Assembly (NCBI RefSeq): GCF_932526225.1
Contig: NC_064035.1
Location: forward strand, 18,031,969-18,095,968
Direction of reading: 5' to 3'
DNA length: 64,000 nt
Origin: Nematostella vectensis
Taxonomy: Eukaryota > Cnidaria > Anthozoa > Actiniaria > Edwardsiidae
Shown: positions 48,201 through 58,670 of the stretch, one piece after another
Layout of the letters: the number at the start of each line of letters is the position of its first letter
Position numbering within the stretch: position 1 is the first letter of the stretch
Notes under the pieces: model-generated
Databases searched by the model: none
Told to the model about the DNA's origin: nothing
What the model saw: the letters and a program-made list of their open reading frames with translations, nothing else
Program-made: the position numbers and the translations under genes

Positions 48201-50309
48201 AACAGGGAAAAGGTAATATGAAATTGAATGAAATAAAAGTTACATACATAGCTGTTACCATATATTTTTAGAAAAAAATTAAGTGTATTTTTTGTGAAGA
48301 GCTGTTGAGTGATTGTGTGTCTTTCTTTAGGTGAAAACTACGTCCGTGGTAGAGGGTACTGTGAACCCTGTATGGGACTCGATCACCGAGATACTCGTCA
48401 AGGACATCAACAAGGTAGAATATGGCTAGTGGGTGTGATGGTGTTAGGTATGGTGTAAAGGCTAGGGTAAAGCCACGATCAAACGGAGATGAGAGTACTG
48501 ATGAGAAGCGATAAGAGGTCCAACTCTCGTTTGACCGTGCACTCTTATCAAATCTCTTCTACACTCATTCATTTTGAACATGTTCAAATTAGACATCAGA
48601 GTTTATGAGTTGTCACCATTTTATCGCGTGACTTAGAGTATTTCTGTCAGCTGTTTTAACTAAACTTTAAAAAATAAATGTGTAATTACAGATTCGTCGA
48701 TAAAGTAATATACTGCACTGATTCTTTGATAAACTCGTGGCCACTCTCATCAACTCTCAAATACCGTTTGATCGCAACCTTGTAAAAGCTAGAAAGAGGG
48801 TTGTTTTTCCCCATCTCTGTTCGATCGACGTTTTATATACAGGTCGATAAACTTGCGTCTATATGGGCTACCAGTTTCAATTTGTTTCGTTGTTTTGCAG
48901 ACCAATTTACACTTCTTTGTGTACGACCGAGATCGCAACTGGCAAGGGCAGGCAGACGACTTTATGGGTTCCTGCGCGCTTTCGCTCAATAGTGTAAGAC
49001 ACGTTATCAAACACGTTTCTTTCTTTTCATACACTTATTTCAGTAAACGTTGTCGGTACAAATGACAAATGGTAGTTGTAAGACAAATCGCGGCTTGAAG
49101 GTATAATTACTCAATGGTAGTTGTAAGACAAATCTCGGCTTGAAGGTATAATTACTCAATGGTAGTTGTAAGACAAATCTCGGCTTGAAGATATAATTAC
49201 CCTTAAGAGTAAAAAGTAAGTAAACTAATCGCATGAGTTATTCACATTTTCCTGTTTTCAGTGAAATATTGGTAATTTTGGATAGTAGTACTGCCATTTG
49301 GCAATTGACATTTGCCATTTACCCTGATGTATACATAACAATGTTTGTTTTCAATAGTCTGTCATTTATAAGAAATACTAAGAAAAATGTCAAAGGTTCT
49401 TTCTAGTAGTTATAGTTTCTGTCCCTTTGCTGCATTTGTCTTGCAAAAACATATAACCTAAGTACTTTGCTGTACACAAAAAGACAGTATATCAATGGAC
49501 AAATTATTACGTATATCAGGTGTCAGATGTCGTTTTTTTAGAAAACCCTGTGACGGGAACGTTTATGTTTGTTTCTAGGACAACCCAGCGATGATCAAGA
49601 AAAAGCTGGATGTTAAGTACAAAGTGTTCGGAAAAAAGCGCTCGGAAGACTCGTTTTTAGACGCTGGCTCTATCATGGTATCCACTGTCTTTCAGCCTGT
49701 GGAGTTTGTCGCCAAGTCAGGTGGGTTTGCACTGACGACGAACCGCCCTAACATATGAACATAGCCTAGCAATAAGCCTTCAAGCATTCACACGTGTTTA
49801 TTGAGTAAAATACCGTATACGATTGCCTGACAGTTAAACTGTCTTGTATTTTTATTAGGGAGCCTATATTATTTGTAATGAATTGTCGAAACCTGAAAAC
49901 TAATTTCAAAAGACGGAATAAGGTTGGAGACCGTCAATCAACACATCCGTGCCATAATTGTGTACAAATCTGGTGAAACACAGTTAACTTTTTTAACCAA
50001 TGATTCAGAAACCGAGGGCGACACCACGCCATTGGAGAACGGGGAACATATTGACGACTTGAATGTAAGTACTGTAGATTGTCAAGTGGCCGTAGGGTAA
50101 GGTCCTTATGACGGTCGTTTGATTGAACAGGAACACGCGAAGAAGCACACGATGAAGAGCAGCATGAAGACGAAGCGACAGATCGAAGAGATGATGCTGA
50201 TTAAAGGTACGCAGTGCCATGGCATCAACATGATGATTTGGCTATGATGTCATGATGATGATGATGATGTTTATGATGATGTTGATGATGATGATGTTTA
50301 TGATGGTGT

Positions 50310-50353
<44 letters not shown>

Positions 50354-50363
50354 GTGATGATGG

Positions 50364-50418
<55 letters not shown>

Positions 50419-50527
50419 AATGCTGGTAGCGGGTGATAGTAATGATGATGATGCTGATGATAATGCTGGTAGCGGGTGATAGTAATGATGTTGATGATGA
50501 TGATGTTGATGATGTTTATGATGGTGT

Positions 50528-50626
<99 letters not shown>

Positions 50627-53600
50627 CCGTTGATAATTCGACTTCGACAGTTGATAATTCGACTTCGGATGTTGATAATTCGACTTCGGCTGTTGATAAC
50701 TAAATTTTTGATAATTCGACTTAATTGTTAGAGGAGAAAAGTAGTAAAACATGTGGTAACGATAATAAATCTTCCTGAAATAAGAAACTGATACAATAAG
50801 CATTTATATGCTGACCACAAAACTTAAGACCAAGGCTAAACAATATGAAAATTCGACTTCGATAGCTAACTTTATATATAGTATTTAAGTTTAAAAATCC
50901 CATTTCTAGCTGTGTAAACAACAACTTACTCTATTGTCACTCAAAGGTTTTGTTGTCTTCGAGAGGCCGCAGTATTTTGATTTTAAAGAAACCCTGGTTC
51001 CAGAGGCTCGTCAGTAACTATAAAGATATACCGGGGAAATGTAAAGAGGGCTAGAAAGGTAGATATGACAGACACGTTTGGCACTAAACAACGATGAAGA
51101 GGCAAGAGCCTGATAACGCGTCTGTCCGTATATATCTTTTTAATACTCTTTACAGTATCACGTCTATTACCCAGGGCTACACCAGTCAACGTCAACACCT
51201 AGTTGAATTTTCTAAAGCAGGGGAGGTCGATTGTGTCATAGGTTGTAGCAGGGTATAAAAAGTTTAAATGAAGGTCTTCCGGCAATTCGTTGACCATAGC
51301 TTTCTATTAAATTTAAGAAAAAAATTATCCTTGATTTCTAACGCGGGCACATCAGGCACATAAAGAGCTGCAATGTTGGTCAAACATTATTCTCAGACTA
51401 CACACCCAAATACATAGAAGGCGCAATTAATCCAACCCCTCAGTACACAATAAAGACATTTATCTGAAAGAAAGATATTTCCCGATAGTTTTTTCTACGA
51501 TTCTTTGAGCCTAGCACGGAAACATTCTAAAAGCCGCAACCAAAGTCTGTTTAAAGCTGCCACACTCGGGACAAATATAGATTGATTAATCAGGCGCGTA
51601 CATAGGGGTTGTGCGTAAAGTCCGCTAGTTCCCCAATGACACATGGAGTTATGGCTTGTTAATAAATCGACCATTATGGAGGTTTTTCGGCCATTGTCAG
51701 GGGGGGGGGGGGGCACCACCAAATTTCGAAAGTAATGGAACATAACACCTACCAACACTATCTGATCGGTTTCTGCCGTTAAAAAAAGAAAAAAAATTCT
51801 CATGGTCGATTTATCAACATAGCAAAGTGATGATGAATGATGATGATGATGATGATGATGAAAATTATGCTGAAACTAATACTTTACGTTTTGATTCTTC
51901 CCAGAGCGTGGTGTGTTAGTTGTCTCCATACTCCAAGCTAAAAACTTAGTGTCGATGGACAGCAATGGTACGACCTTTACGCTTTCCCGCTCTTTTCCAT
52001 CGACTTGACCAGCATACTGCTCTACTTCTCCTGCACACTGGATGGCATTGTTTTCTCACTGATTTTTCTCGTTGCTCAAATTGCTCCAGCAGACTTTATT
52101 GTAGACAATGCTGCCCATTCATTTGCATTGATTGACAACCCTTATTGCTAACTCTATTATTAGAGGTCTCAAAAGTCGTGATTTCTGTTTTAGGACTAAG
52201 TGACCCCTTCTGTGTTGTTCGAGTGAACAGCTCGAAAAAGTTTAAAACGAACGTGATCTACGAGAGTCTGAACCCGGTGTGGAACCAGTCAGTGTCCATC
52301 GCTATGCCCCAAGGCGGCGACAAGCTTATCGTCGTAAGTATCGCGACGCCACACGACAACGACAAAAGTTTTATTGTAAGTATCGCCACAAGATAGCGAC
52401 AAACGTATCGTCGTAATTATCGCCAAAAGACAGCGATAAACTTATCATCCCAGAGCCATAGCAGGCCACGTAAGATTGGGGGGAAGGGGGGGGGGGAAGG
52501 GAAAACAATACAGAAACATCAAGAAAATATTTGGGCCTCAGCCACGCCCCTACTGGTCATTTCCTTACTATTGTTCAAATTATTAGGGGGGAGGGGGACA
52601 CATGCCCCACCCCTTACTACGATCCTGCATCGGAAGTATTGCCACATAGTGTTAAAACTATTATCTTAGTATCACTGTACTAACAGCCATTGAGAAACGA
52701 ATTATCCTTATTGCCCGTTTCAGGACATGTTTGATAAAGACGTGTTTCAGAATGACTTTATGGGCTCCGTTACACTCACGGCAGATGACGTACAGGCAGC
52801 GGTCAAGGTGGGATAAAACATGCATGCATGCTTTAAATTCTTTGTTTCTGTAGTAACAGTAACCCTGGTGATATCTACAGAAAGGTTCCGAGTGGTACAA
52901 GCTGAAGGATGTGGACAGTGGCGAGATTCAGCTGTCACTAAAGAAGTCATCTAAGGGCGAAGAAGTAAGTCATCTTAGGGGGAGGGGGTGAGTCATCTAA
53001 GGGGGAGGGGGTGAGTCATCTCAAGGGAAAGAGGTGAGTCATCTAAGAGGGTGGGGATGAGTCATCTAAGGTGGAAGGGGTGAGTCATTTAAGGGGGAGG
53101 GGGTGAGACATCTGAGGGGGAGGGGGTGAGTCACCATAAGGGGAAGAGGTGCGTCATCTAAGGGGGAGTAGGTGAGTCATCTAAGAGGGTGGGGATGAGT
53201 CATCTAAGGGGGAGGGGGAGAGTCATGCAAAGGGGAGGGGGTGAGTTGATTAAGGGAGGGAGGGAAAGTCATCTAAGGGGGAAGAGGTAAGTCATCTAAG
53301 GGGGAAGGGGGAAGTCATCTAAGGGAGAGGGAGTGAGTCATCTGAGGGGGAAGAGGTAAGTCATCTAAGGGGGAGGGGGTGAGTCATTTAAGGGGGAGGA
53401 GGTGAGTCATCTAAGGGGTAGGGGGTGAGCCATCTAAGGGGGAAGAGGTAAGTCATCTAAGGGGTAGGGGGTAAGTCATCTAAAGGGGAAGAGGTGAGCC
53501 ATCTAAGGGGGAAGAGGTGAGTCATCTAAGAGGGTGGGGATGAGTCATCTAAGGTTGAGGGGGTGAGTCATTTAAGGGGGAGGGGGTGAGACATCTGAGG

Positions 53601-56600
53601 GGGAGGGGGTGAGTCACCATAAGGGGAAGAGGTGCGTCATCTAAGGGGTAGGGGGTGAGCCATCTAAGGGGGAAGAGGTAAGTCATCTAAGGGGTAGGGG
53701 GTAAGTCATCTGAGGGGGAAGAGGTGAGTCATCTAAGGGGTAGGGGGTGAGCCATCTAAGGGGGAAGAGGTAAGTCATCTAAGGGGTAGGGGGTGAGCCA
53801 TCTAAGGGGGAAGAGGTGAGTCATCTAAGGGGGAAGAGGTAAGTCATCTAAGGGGGAGGGAGTGAGTCATCTCACGATGAGATCAGTGGCTAGTCTACGC
53901 TCTTTGCCACTTTATATTGTAGGTCCCGGATGTCGGGGATGTCGTAGATGACCCCACCCAGACTGGTGATAATGATGCCGAGTCCCCCGAGACTCCCTCG
54001 GACGGCATGGGAGCGCTAGGCCAGGCACTACAGAATCTGCAGGGTAAGGGTTGCTATTAAACCGCAAACTACATTTGCATGTTTACCGCCGGCTCATTGC
54101 TGTTTATTTATTTGTCTTCAGAGTATGCGAATAACGAAGGGCCGCCGGTATATTATTGCGTGTCCGGCGAGGTGATCCAAGCGTCCGAGATCAAAGGTTC
54201 TATAAAATAAGACGCATTTTGATTGTATCATCCATTTTTAGGTAGTCAAGATTTTATTAGTTAAATGCCTAATGATTAATAACTTAAGTGCTACAATTTA
54301 ATTTATGAAATCGAGGTTGGCTTCGGCATCTCACCGCTATGATTTAAATTCTGGCTCTAGCTGGGGATTTTACCGATAATTCGAATTTGTTCCCGAGAAG
54401 AATGGAAACAAAAAAGAAAAAATTCAACCCAAATGTGACTATCGGATAAGGACACTCAATAAGAGGTCCCGTCTGCACTACACTTAACGTTAATAGAAAG
54501 TACTTTAAAGAAGCACTTGGGACGCCCCAAAAAAAAACGTCAGTGTCCACCCTCAGCGACAGTTCTTACTAACAATGCACACATGGAGGCACTTGTTTTC
54601 GAGCCTAGCTCTGTTATATTACGACTATACAACTAAGACCTACCACTAACTGTTGATGTGTATTGTTTCGTTTAAAGGTTGGGGAGCTGTAATGGTCAAA
54701 GCGCGGTTTGACATGTATGTAAAGCTTTTTTAATTCTTTCATTATTCTTCCTGTATTTTTCTTTTGAGGCGTACGCATCGCAAGGGTCCATCCCTTCATT
54801 ACACACTAACAAGGGTATGGGTCCAACCCCCTCATAACCCAGTGACAAGGGTATGGGTGAATCTCTCTCATACAAAGTTATGTGAGGAATTGACATTGTC
54901 CAATAAGTAACTCCTTGTAGGGTCTAATGTTCTATTTTGGCTTGGCAGTGTTTTATTATGAATGTGTCACTAAGCTCGACAGTTTGTCGTGCTGTTTGCG
55001 TTTTGGGGTTTTCATGTGGCATGTTGTTTGTTTGTCTCTGTGTAGACCACGCAAGGGCCGAAAAGGCAGTGTAAAGTACGAACAGATCAGCATGTGCACC
55101 ACGCCTCCACAGGCTCCCGAGAGTGGACTGGTCAAGTGGAATTACATCTTCCAGGTTGGCCGGAGTTCCTCTAATTCCTAAGACTGTTTTGGTTTTAGTA
55201 CTACACGCTACGCTTTTTGTTTTCCATTTGTTTTTCTTGTTGTAATTTTTCTCAGTAACGCATCGGTAGTTTAGTAAGTGCTACACGAATTTAGGTTTTT
55301 TTAATAAATATCAAAATTTAATAAAATTATTTAGCAAGAAGGAGCTTCATTATGTTATGTTGTACCCATTGACAACGACGGGTACGATGATCATCTAAAG
55401 ATGGAGATGATGAGAGTGATGATTATGATGTTGATAATACAGGACAATTAGGAGGGAGATTATGATAGTAATCATGATTATGATACATATCATCAAGAGG
55501 CTTTTTAACACGCACCCTTTTTCCTTGCTAGACCTCAGGAGGTGCTGCTATTCCCAACGACGCGGTTATTATTTTCGAACTTAAAGACGCGAAGAAGAAA
55601 ACACAGGGACTCAGCAAAATATCCATCCAAGAGTTTTTCAAAGGTAACCCTTGTTCTGCGTATTCTTTGTCGAAATCATGAGAATAAAATAACTTCAAGG
55701 TATAAAGAGCCCAAGCCCTAGCTTCTTCGCCATTTTTTATACTCCTCTAACATCTGATTTCATTGTTTTAGCATTTGTGTGTCTTTCGTCTTTATGGAGC
55801 TTCTTCCAGGAAGGGGTTATCGGATTTGTAGGTTCGATTTTAACCTCCTTTAAACGCCATTGGATCTGATCGGGTGTGGTTCTAGAAAACAGGTGTACAC
55901 GCTGCGCGCATTTTCTGTGTATAAGACTGTGGCAAAATATTAACGTGATTTGTTTGTAATTGTGTTTTTTTTTTCGTATATTGTACCATGTACGGGGGCG
56001 TCCTTTGGGACCTCAAGGGGAAAGCCACGACCAACAACTCGTTCTATGCCATTGGTTACATTTGATTGGGGTTTTGTAGAGAGGTAAAGTACGCATGTAA
56101 CCATATTTGGCCATCTTTGTTACAGGTTGCCATTTCAAGAAAGGGAAGACGAGGGACAATAACAATGACGGTAATGACAGCGACGCACATGCCTCGAGGA
56201 TAGGCCATTCCAGCTGAAGTTGTAGATTTGTTGAACAAACTATATACAAACGAGCGCGCTGCATTCTGGTAGTTGTGATAGCCGGCCACGGTATTTTTAA
56301 ATAAAAACGAGCACGCGCACTTAAAGCTGGAATCGCCTATTGCTTGAAATAATTTCTGTTATACAATTTTTGTGATATTACTCCTTTCTTGCTATCTTAT
56401 ATCTTAACAGAGAAGTGTTCAGAGACAAAGTGGATGAATTTGGAATATGGTAAGTTTACTATATATTTAAGACTCTTGGTTAGGACAACTCAATTAACTA
56501 TTGCCAATGAAGCATAGGATAAGAAAGGGACACTTTGGTATTACCCGCGCGCCATGTCGATTCCGAATCTGGCTATTTTTAGTAACCACCACCCCACCAC

Positions 56601-58270
56601 TGCGCGTGAGCATTTTTACTCACCCTACCCCCGCGCTTTGGCATTTACATCTTGTTGTTTGCCGCTGTTTTGTGACTTGAAACCGAAAAAACCCCACCCT
56701 ATTTGCACAAATACCGTCTAAAATTGCATTCTAGCATCAAGGATACGGGCAGTTGCGGTTTATTAAGGGGATGAAGTACTTCGAGTATTGCAAGATTTCG
56801 AAAACGAGACCGGAAAACCTCGTGCTTCAAACACCGTTTTCGCTCTAACTTGCTGCTTCTTCGTGGTTTCTCAACATTCATTATCTTCCTAATGGTCAAA
56901 CAAAGTCTGTAAGTTAGATATAATATTGATTTTTGTGAATATTCCGGTGAATTGAGAAGGAATCCAAGAAAAATACATTTCATAAAACTATCCTTGTAGC
57001 GAGGAAATGCATTTTTGTTATGATCAAAGCCAGCAAGCTGAAGTATCTGAGCTTTTGTAAAAGCGAGGAAATAAAGAGGGAGATATTACTGTACTTCTTT
57101 GATGTTATTATTATATGTTATTTTATTATGTTGTTATTACAGGGCTTCTGGAATTACCCGGAAAAAAACTCAAAATTACGCGGGATTCTTTGCTAAATTA
57201 AGCGGAAAATCAATCATTACGCGCTAAATTACGCGTGATTTTGCAATACATTTTTCTTTAAAAATCAAAATTTTGCGGGATTCTTTACTGAATTACGCGC
57301 TAAATTACACGGAATATTAATTGTTACGCCCAAACTACATTTTGTACCAAAGGAAAGCACGAAATAACTTGAAAAGGTTAATTTTTTGCGTTAAATATCT
57401 TAGGCAAGTTTTCATTGGCTCCTAGCCACCAGCCAATTAAAAAAGGTATTTTATTATTAGTCCTAGGCCGTCGCGGTTTAGCAAAGAACGCCTAGTTCGG
57501 AAATTCAGTTCGAAATATCGCACTCTTACGAAGAATATCTCTCTTTTTTACGAGAAATAGAGGTAAGAACCCTAAAGGAACATATCAGCTGTGGAATTAA
57601 ATGTTTTGCATTTCAAAATTTAGCCAAATTACGCGGGATTACGCGGAAATTTGTGGATTACGCGGAAAAAGCCAAATTACGCGCTTCCGCACAAGCGCCT
57701 AATTCCAGAAGCCCTGTTATTATACAAGCTGGAGTCGGGATTTGAATCAAACGCGGTATCACAGCATTTTATCGTTCGAAGGTTTTTTCTTTCTTTTTCA
57801 CTTCGCCGCTCAGACAAACAAAACAGTCAAACTATTCAGAAATTTAGCTTTCTGTGAGTATATTTGCCAATCTTGCTTACTTAAGTTAGACTTGTTTTCT
57901 TCTTCCGAGTTATTTTACATGATCTCTTTTCATTCCTTTCGAGTTGGCAAAACAACAACACGCAACCCGCGGGGGAGTAGGACAAAATAAAAGGAGCAAA
58001 TTCTCACACGCAGTGGTGGGGGGGGGGGGGGGGGGGTGGTTACTAAAAATAGCCAGATTCGGAATCGACATGGCGCGCGGATAATACCAAAGTGTCTTTC
58101 TCTTATCTTATGCTCTCTTGCTATTGATTTTGTCTATCACAGACGGTATGACCGCGGGACGCATCCAGGTCATGTTATCCTACTCTGATGTCCCGGATGC
58201 CCCCATCGAACTTTCCACAATGCGGAAACGGTCTCTCCTCAAAAGATTCTCCTCCAACTCCAACTTATAA
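42234..58270 (+). CDS. SMP/C2 gene B: extended-synaptotagmin-like, 28 exons
   Basis: Tandem paralogue of gene A, 976 residues. Exons: 42234-42532, 43062-43147, 43243-43388, 43990-44084, 44632-44760, 44922-45028, 45617-45703, 46141-46194, 46470-46594, 47195-47298, 47594-47742, 48106-48212, 48331-48414, 48901-48993, 49579-49720, 50009-50064, 50131-50206, 51905-51967, 52194-52333, 52724-52807, 52881-52964, 53923-54043, 54122-54196, 54678-54714, 55046-55154, 55532-55643, 56411-56449, 58143-58270; phases agree. A membrane hairpin lies at about 24-62, SMP at about 86-316 (TTEWLNFILNRW to DPGRIEIPL), C2A at 317-460, C2B from 461 (MDADGYSDPY, YDRDR) and C2C at 646-770 (MDSNGLSDPF, FDKD). A C-terminal module (about 811-976, GWGAVMVKARFD to GRIQVMLSYSD) looks like a fourth, Ca-independent C2. 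The SMP region has one more intron than gene A. The final donors and the short exon 24 are the least certain. Confidence 0.9.
42735..42962 (+). repeat. CGCTTAATGTAA minisatellite
   Basis: About ten copies of a roughly 22-bp unit around the word CGCTTAATGTAACA, with spacer variation, in intron 1 of gene B. Confidence 0.9.
43421..43579. mobile_element. GCCGTAGCAGG-type MITE, copy 1
   Basis: About 159 bp in the extra intron of gene B. The ends CAGTGCCGTAGCAGG and CCCTGCTACGGCCCTA are inverted. Copies at 52451-52627 and 63272-63347 share the ends and the internal GCCACGCCCCTACTGGTC (first two) or AATATTGGGC (first and third) segments. Non-coding; CAG-type ends are hAT-like. Confidence 0.75.
44155..44565 (+). 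repeat. ~34-bp minisatellite
   Basis: About twelve copies of GTGTCACTAGACTCGTTGTC plus CTTGTACCCTTAGC in intron 4 of gene B, with TTG/TAG variants. No exon sequence in the unit. Confidence 0.93.
45704..46075 (+). repeat. 47-bp minisatellite copying exon 7 end plus donor
   Basis: Eight nearly identical units start at the 5' splice site of exon 7. Each is GTAAGAAACTACACAGACC, a G-rich stretch, then AAGTCTGCTTACG, which is the last 13 bases of exon 7 (Lys-Ser-Ala-Tyr). Every copy re-creates TTACG|GTAAG (one has TTACT). The uniformity implies recent expansion. Confidence 0.96.
46715..47080 (+). repeat. ~21-bp AATGACAACTCC minisatellite
   Basis: About 18 copies of AATGACAACTCCAACACTT with a larger repeated block (ACCTTCAACATTTG recurs three times), in intron 9 of gene B. 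Open frames here are repeat artefacts. Confidence 0.92.
47757..47975. repeat. CCTTCCCT microsatellite
   Basis: A pyrimidine-only tract of CCTTCCCT and TTCC repeats in intron 11 of gene B. Frames on either strand (Leu/Pro/Ser-rich or Gly/Arg/Lys-rich) are artefacts. Confidence 0.95.
49062..49200 (+). repeat. 45-bp triplicate
   Basis: Three copies of GGTAGTTGTAAGACAAATC plus GGCTTGAAGGTATAATTAC in intron 14 of gene B. CTCAATGGTAGTTGTAAGAC in the repeat resembles the exon 14 end and donor (CTCAATAGT|GTAAGAC), so a donor origin is possible but weak. Confidence 0.85.
50248..50628. repeat. GAT trinucleotide microsatellite
   Basis: A long (GAT)n tract with GTT and GGT interruptions and a duplicated GATAATGCTGGTAGCGGGTG block, in intron 17 of gene B. 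Poly-Met and poly-Asp frames here are not genes. Confidence 0.96.
50629..50708 (+). repeat. 24-bp GTTGATAATTCGACTTCG repeat
   Basis: Four short tandem copies directly after the GAT tract, with further single copies of AATTCGACTTCG downstream near 50850. Confidence 0.85.
50709..51904. other. Rest of gene B intron 17
   Basis: No exon seen. It includes a CAGGCGCGTACATAGG-type short repeat near 51590, a poly-G run near 51700 and a short (GAT)n tract before exon 18. Confidence 0.5.
52334..52450 (+). repeat. ~39-bp repeat copying exon 19 end plus donor
   Basis: Three diverged copies after exon 19 (ends CAAGCTTATCGTC|GTAAGTATCGC). They include TTTTATTGTAAGTATCGCC and CGTATCGTCGTAATTATCGCC. Exon bases and donor are copied together. 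A MITE then interrupts the series, and GAAGTATTGCCACATAG beyond it looks like its continuation. Confidence 0.82.
52451..52627. mobile_element. GCCGTAGCAGG-type MITE, copy 2
   Basis: The ends CAGAGCCATAGCAGG and CTTACTACGATCCTG match the element at 43421-43579, as does the internal GCCACGCCCCTACTGGTC. It sits inside the exon 19-derived repeat of gene B. Confidence 0.75.
52965..53876 (+). repeat. 23-bp minisatellite copying exon 21 end plus donor
   Basis: About 39 copies of GTCATCTAAGGGGGAAGAGG plus TGA or TAA. The exon 21 end reads GTCATCTAAGGGCGAAGAA, followed by donor GTAA. The array starts exactly at that donor and fills most of intron 21. Larger blocks of about 7 to 10 units recur, showing second-order duplication. 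Confidence 0.96.
54314..54572 (+). mobile_element. Old copy of the tRNA-derived SINE
   Basis: In intron 23 of gene B. It matches the body of the SINE at 5254-5623 in order: TCTCACCGCT, CTGGGGATTTT, CGAATTTGT, ATCGGATAAGGACACT, GAGGTCCCGTCT and CAGTGTCCACC. It has lost the tRNA head's B box and is well diverged. Confidence 0.8.
56200..56340. mobile_element. Foldback element, family 2 copy b
   Basis: The ends ATAGGCCATTCCAGCT and AGCTGGAATCGCCTAT are inverted, and CTGCATTCTGGTAGT is shared with 13451-13633. In intron 26 of gene B. TA dinucleotides at both ends would fit a Tc1/mariner-like MITE. Confidence 0.75.
56511..58114. mobile_element. 1.6-kb element with ~100-bp terminal inverted repeats
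   Basis: It fills most of intron 27 of gene B. The left end (56511-56612) and right end (58009-58114) are inverted copies. Both carry AGCATA, GACACTTTGGTATTA, CGCGCGCCATGTCGATTCC and GGCTATTTTTAGTAACCACC. The interior has no transposase frame but contains a second, nested element. A clear target duplication was not found. Non-autonomous DNA transposon. Confidence 0.85.
57140..57716. mobile_element. Nested element with CAGGGCTTCTGG ends
   Basis: 577 bp inside the 56511-58114 element. The ends CAGGGCTTCTGGAATTA and CTAATTCCAGAAGCCCTG are inverted, with TTATTA directly repeated on both sides. The interior is packed with ATTACGCG words in GCTAAATTACGCG-like phrases. CAGGG...CCCTG ends resemble hAT elements. 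Confidence 0.82.
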
Positions 58271-58670
58271 GAAATAACACATTACCTTGAGATATGTGGC
58301 TTATTCGCACACAAGCACCCGATTGAGGAGGTATAATTATAACAATTCCTGGAATATGAATGCGGTCACCCATTCGCACCCAAGCGCCCGATAGAGGAGG
58401 CATCAATATAACTCCAGTTTATAAGGATAACACATTACGGCATCGTCCTGGAGATCGGAGGCTCTTCCGCACACACCCATAGAGGAGGTTAAATTATAAC
58501 ACTTTCCTGGAATATTTCCTGGTCACCCATTCGCACCCAAGCGCCCTATAGATTAATATAAATCCAGTCCTTATAGAGTCTATTAGGATAAAAATTGCGG
58601 CATCGTCCTGGAGATCGTTGGGTCTTCCGCACACAAGCACCCGATAGAGGTATTATTTTGACATATGGGT
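58271..58670 (+). repeat. Echoes of the gene B coding end in its 3' UTR
   Basis: The segment around the stop (CTCCAACTTATAAGAAATAA, then CACATTAC) returns as CTCCAGTTTATAAGGATAA near 58400 and, more worn, near 58570. Each is followed by TTCCGCACACA, AGCACCCGATAGAGGAGG and TCACCCATTCGCACC segments. About three degenerate units of 130-180 bp. Confidence 0.8.

Noticed and set aside
50252-50703. Poly-Met and poly-Asp frames
   Set aside because: They are translations of a GAT microsatellite within an intron of gene B.
23380-53876. CRISPR-like arrays
   Set aside because: The tandem arrays have no unique spacers, and the DNA is from an animal genome.
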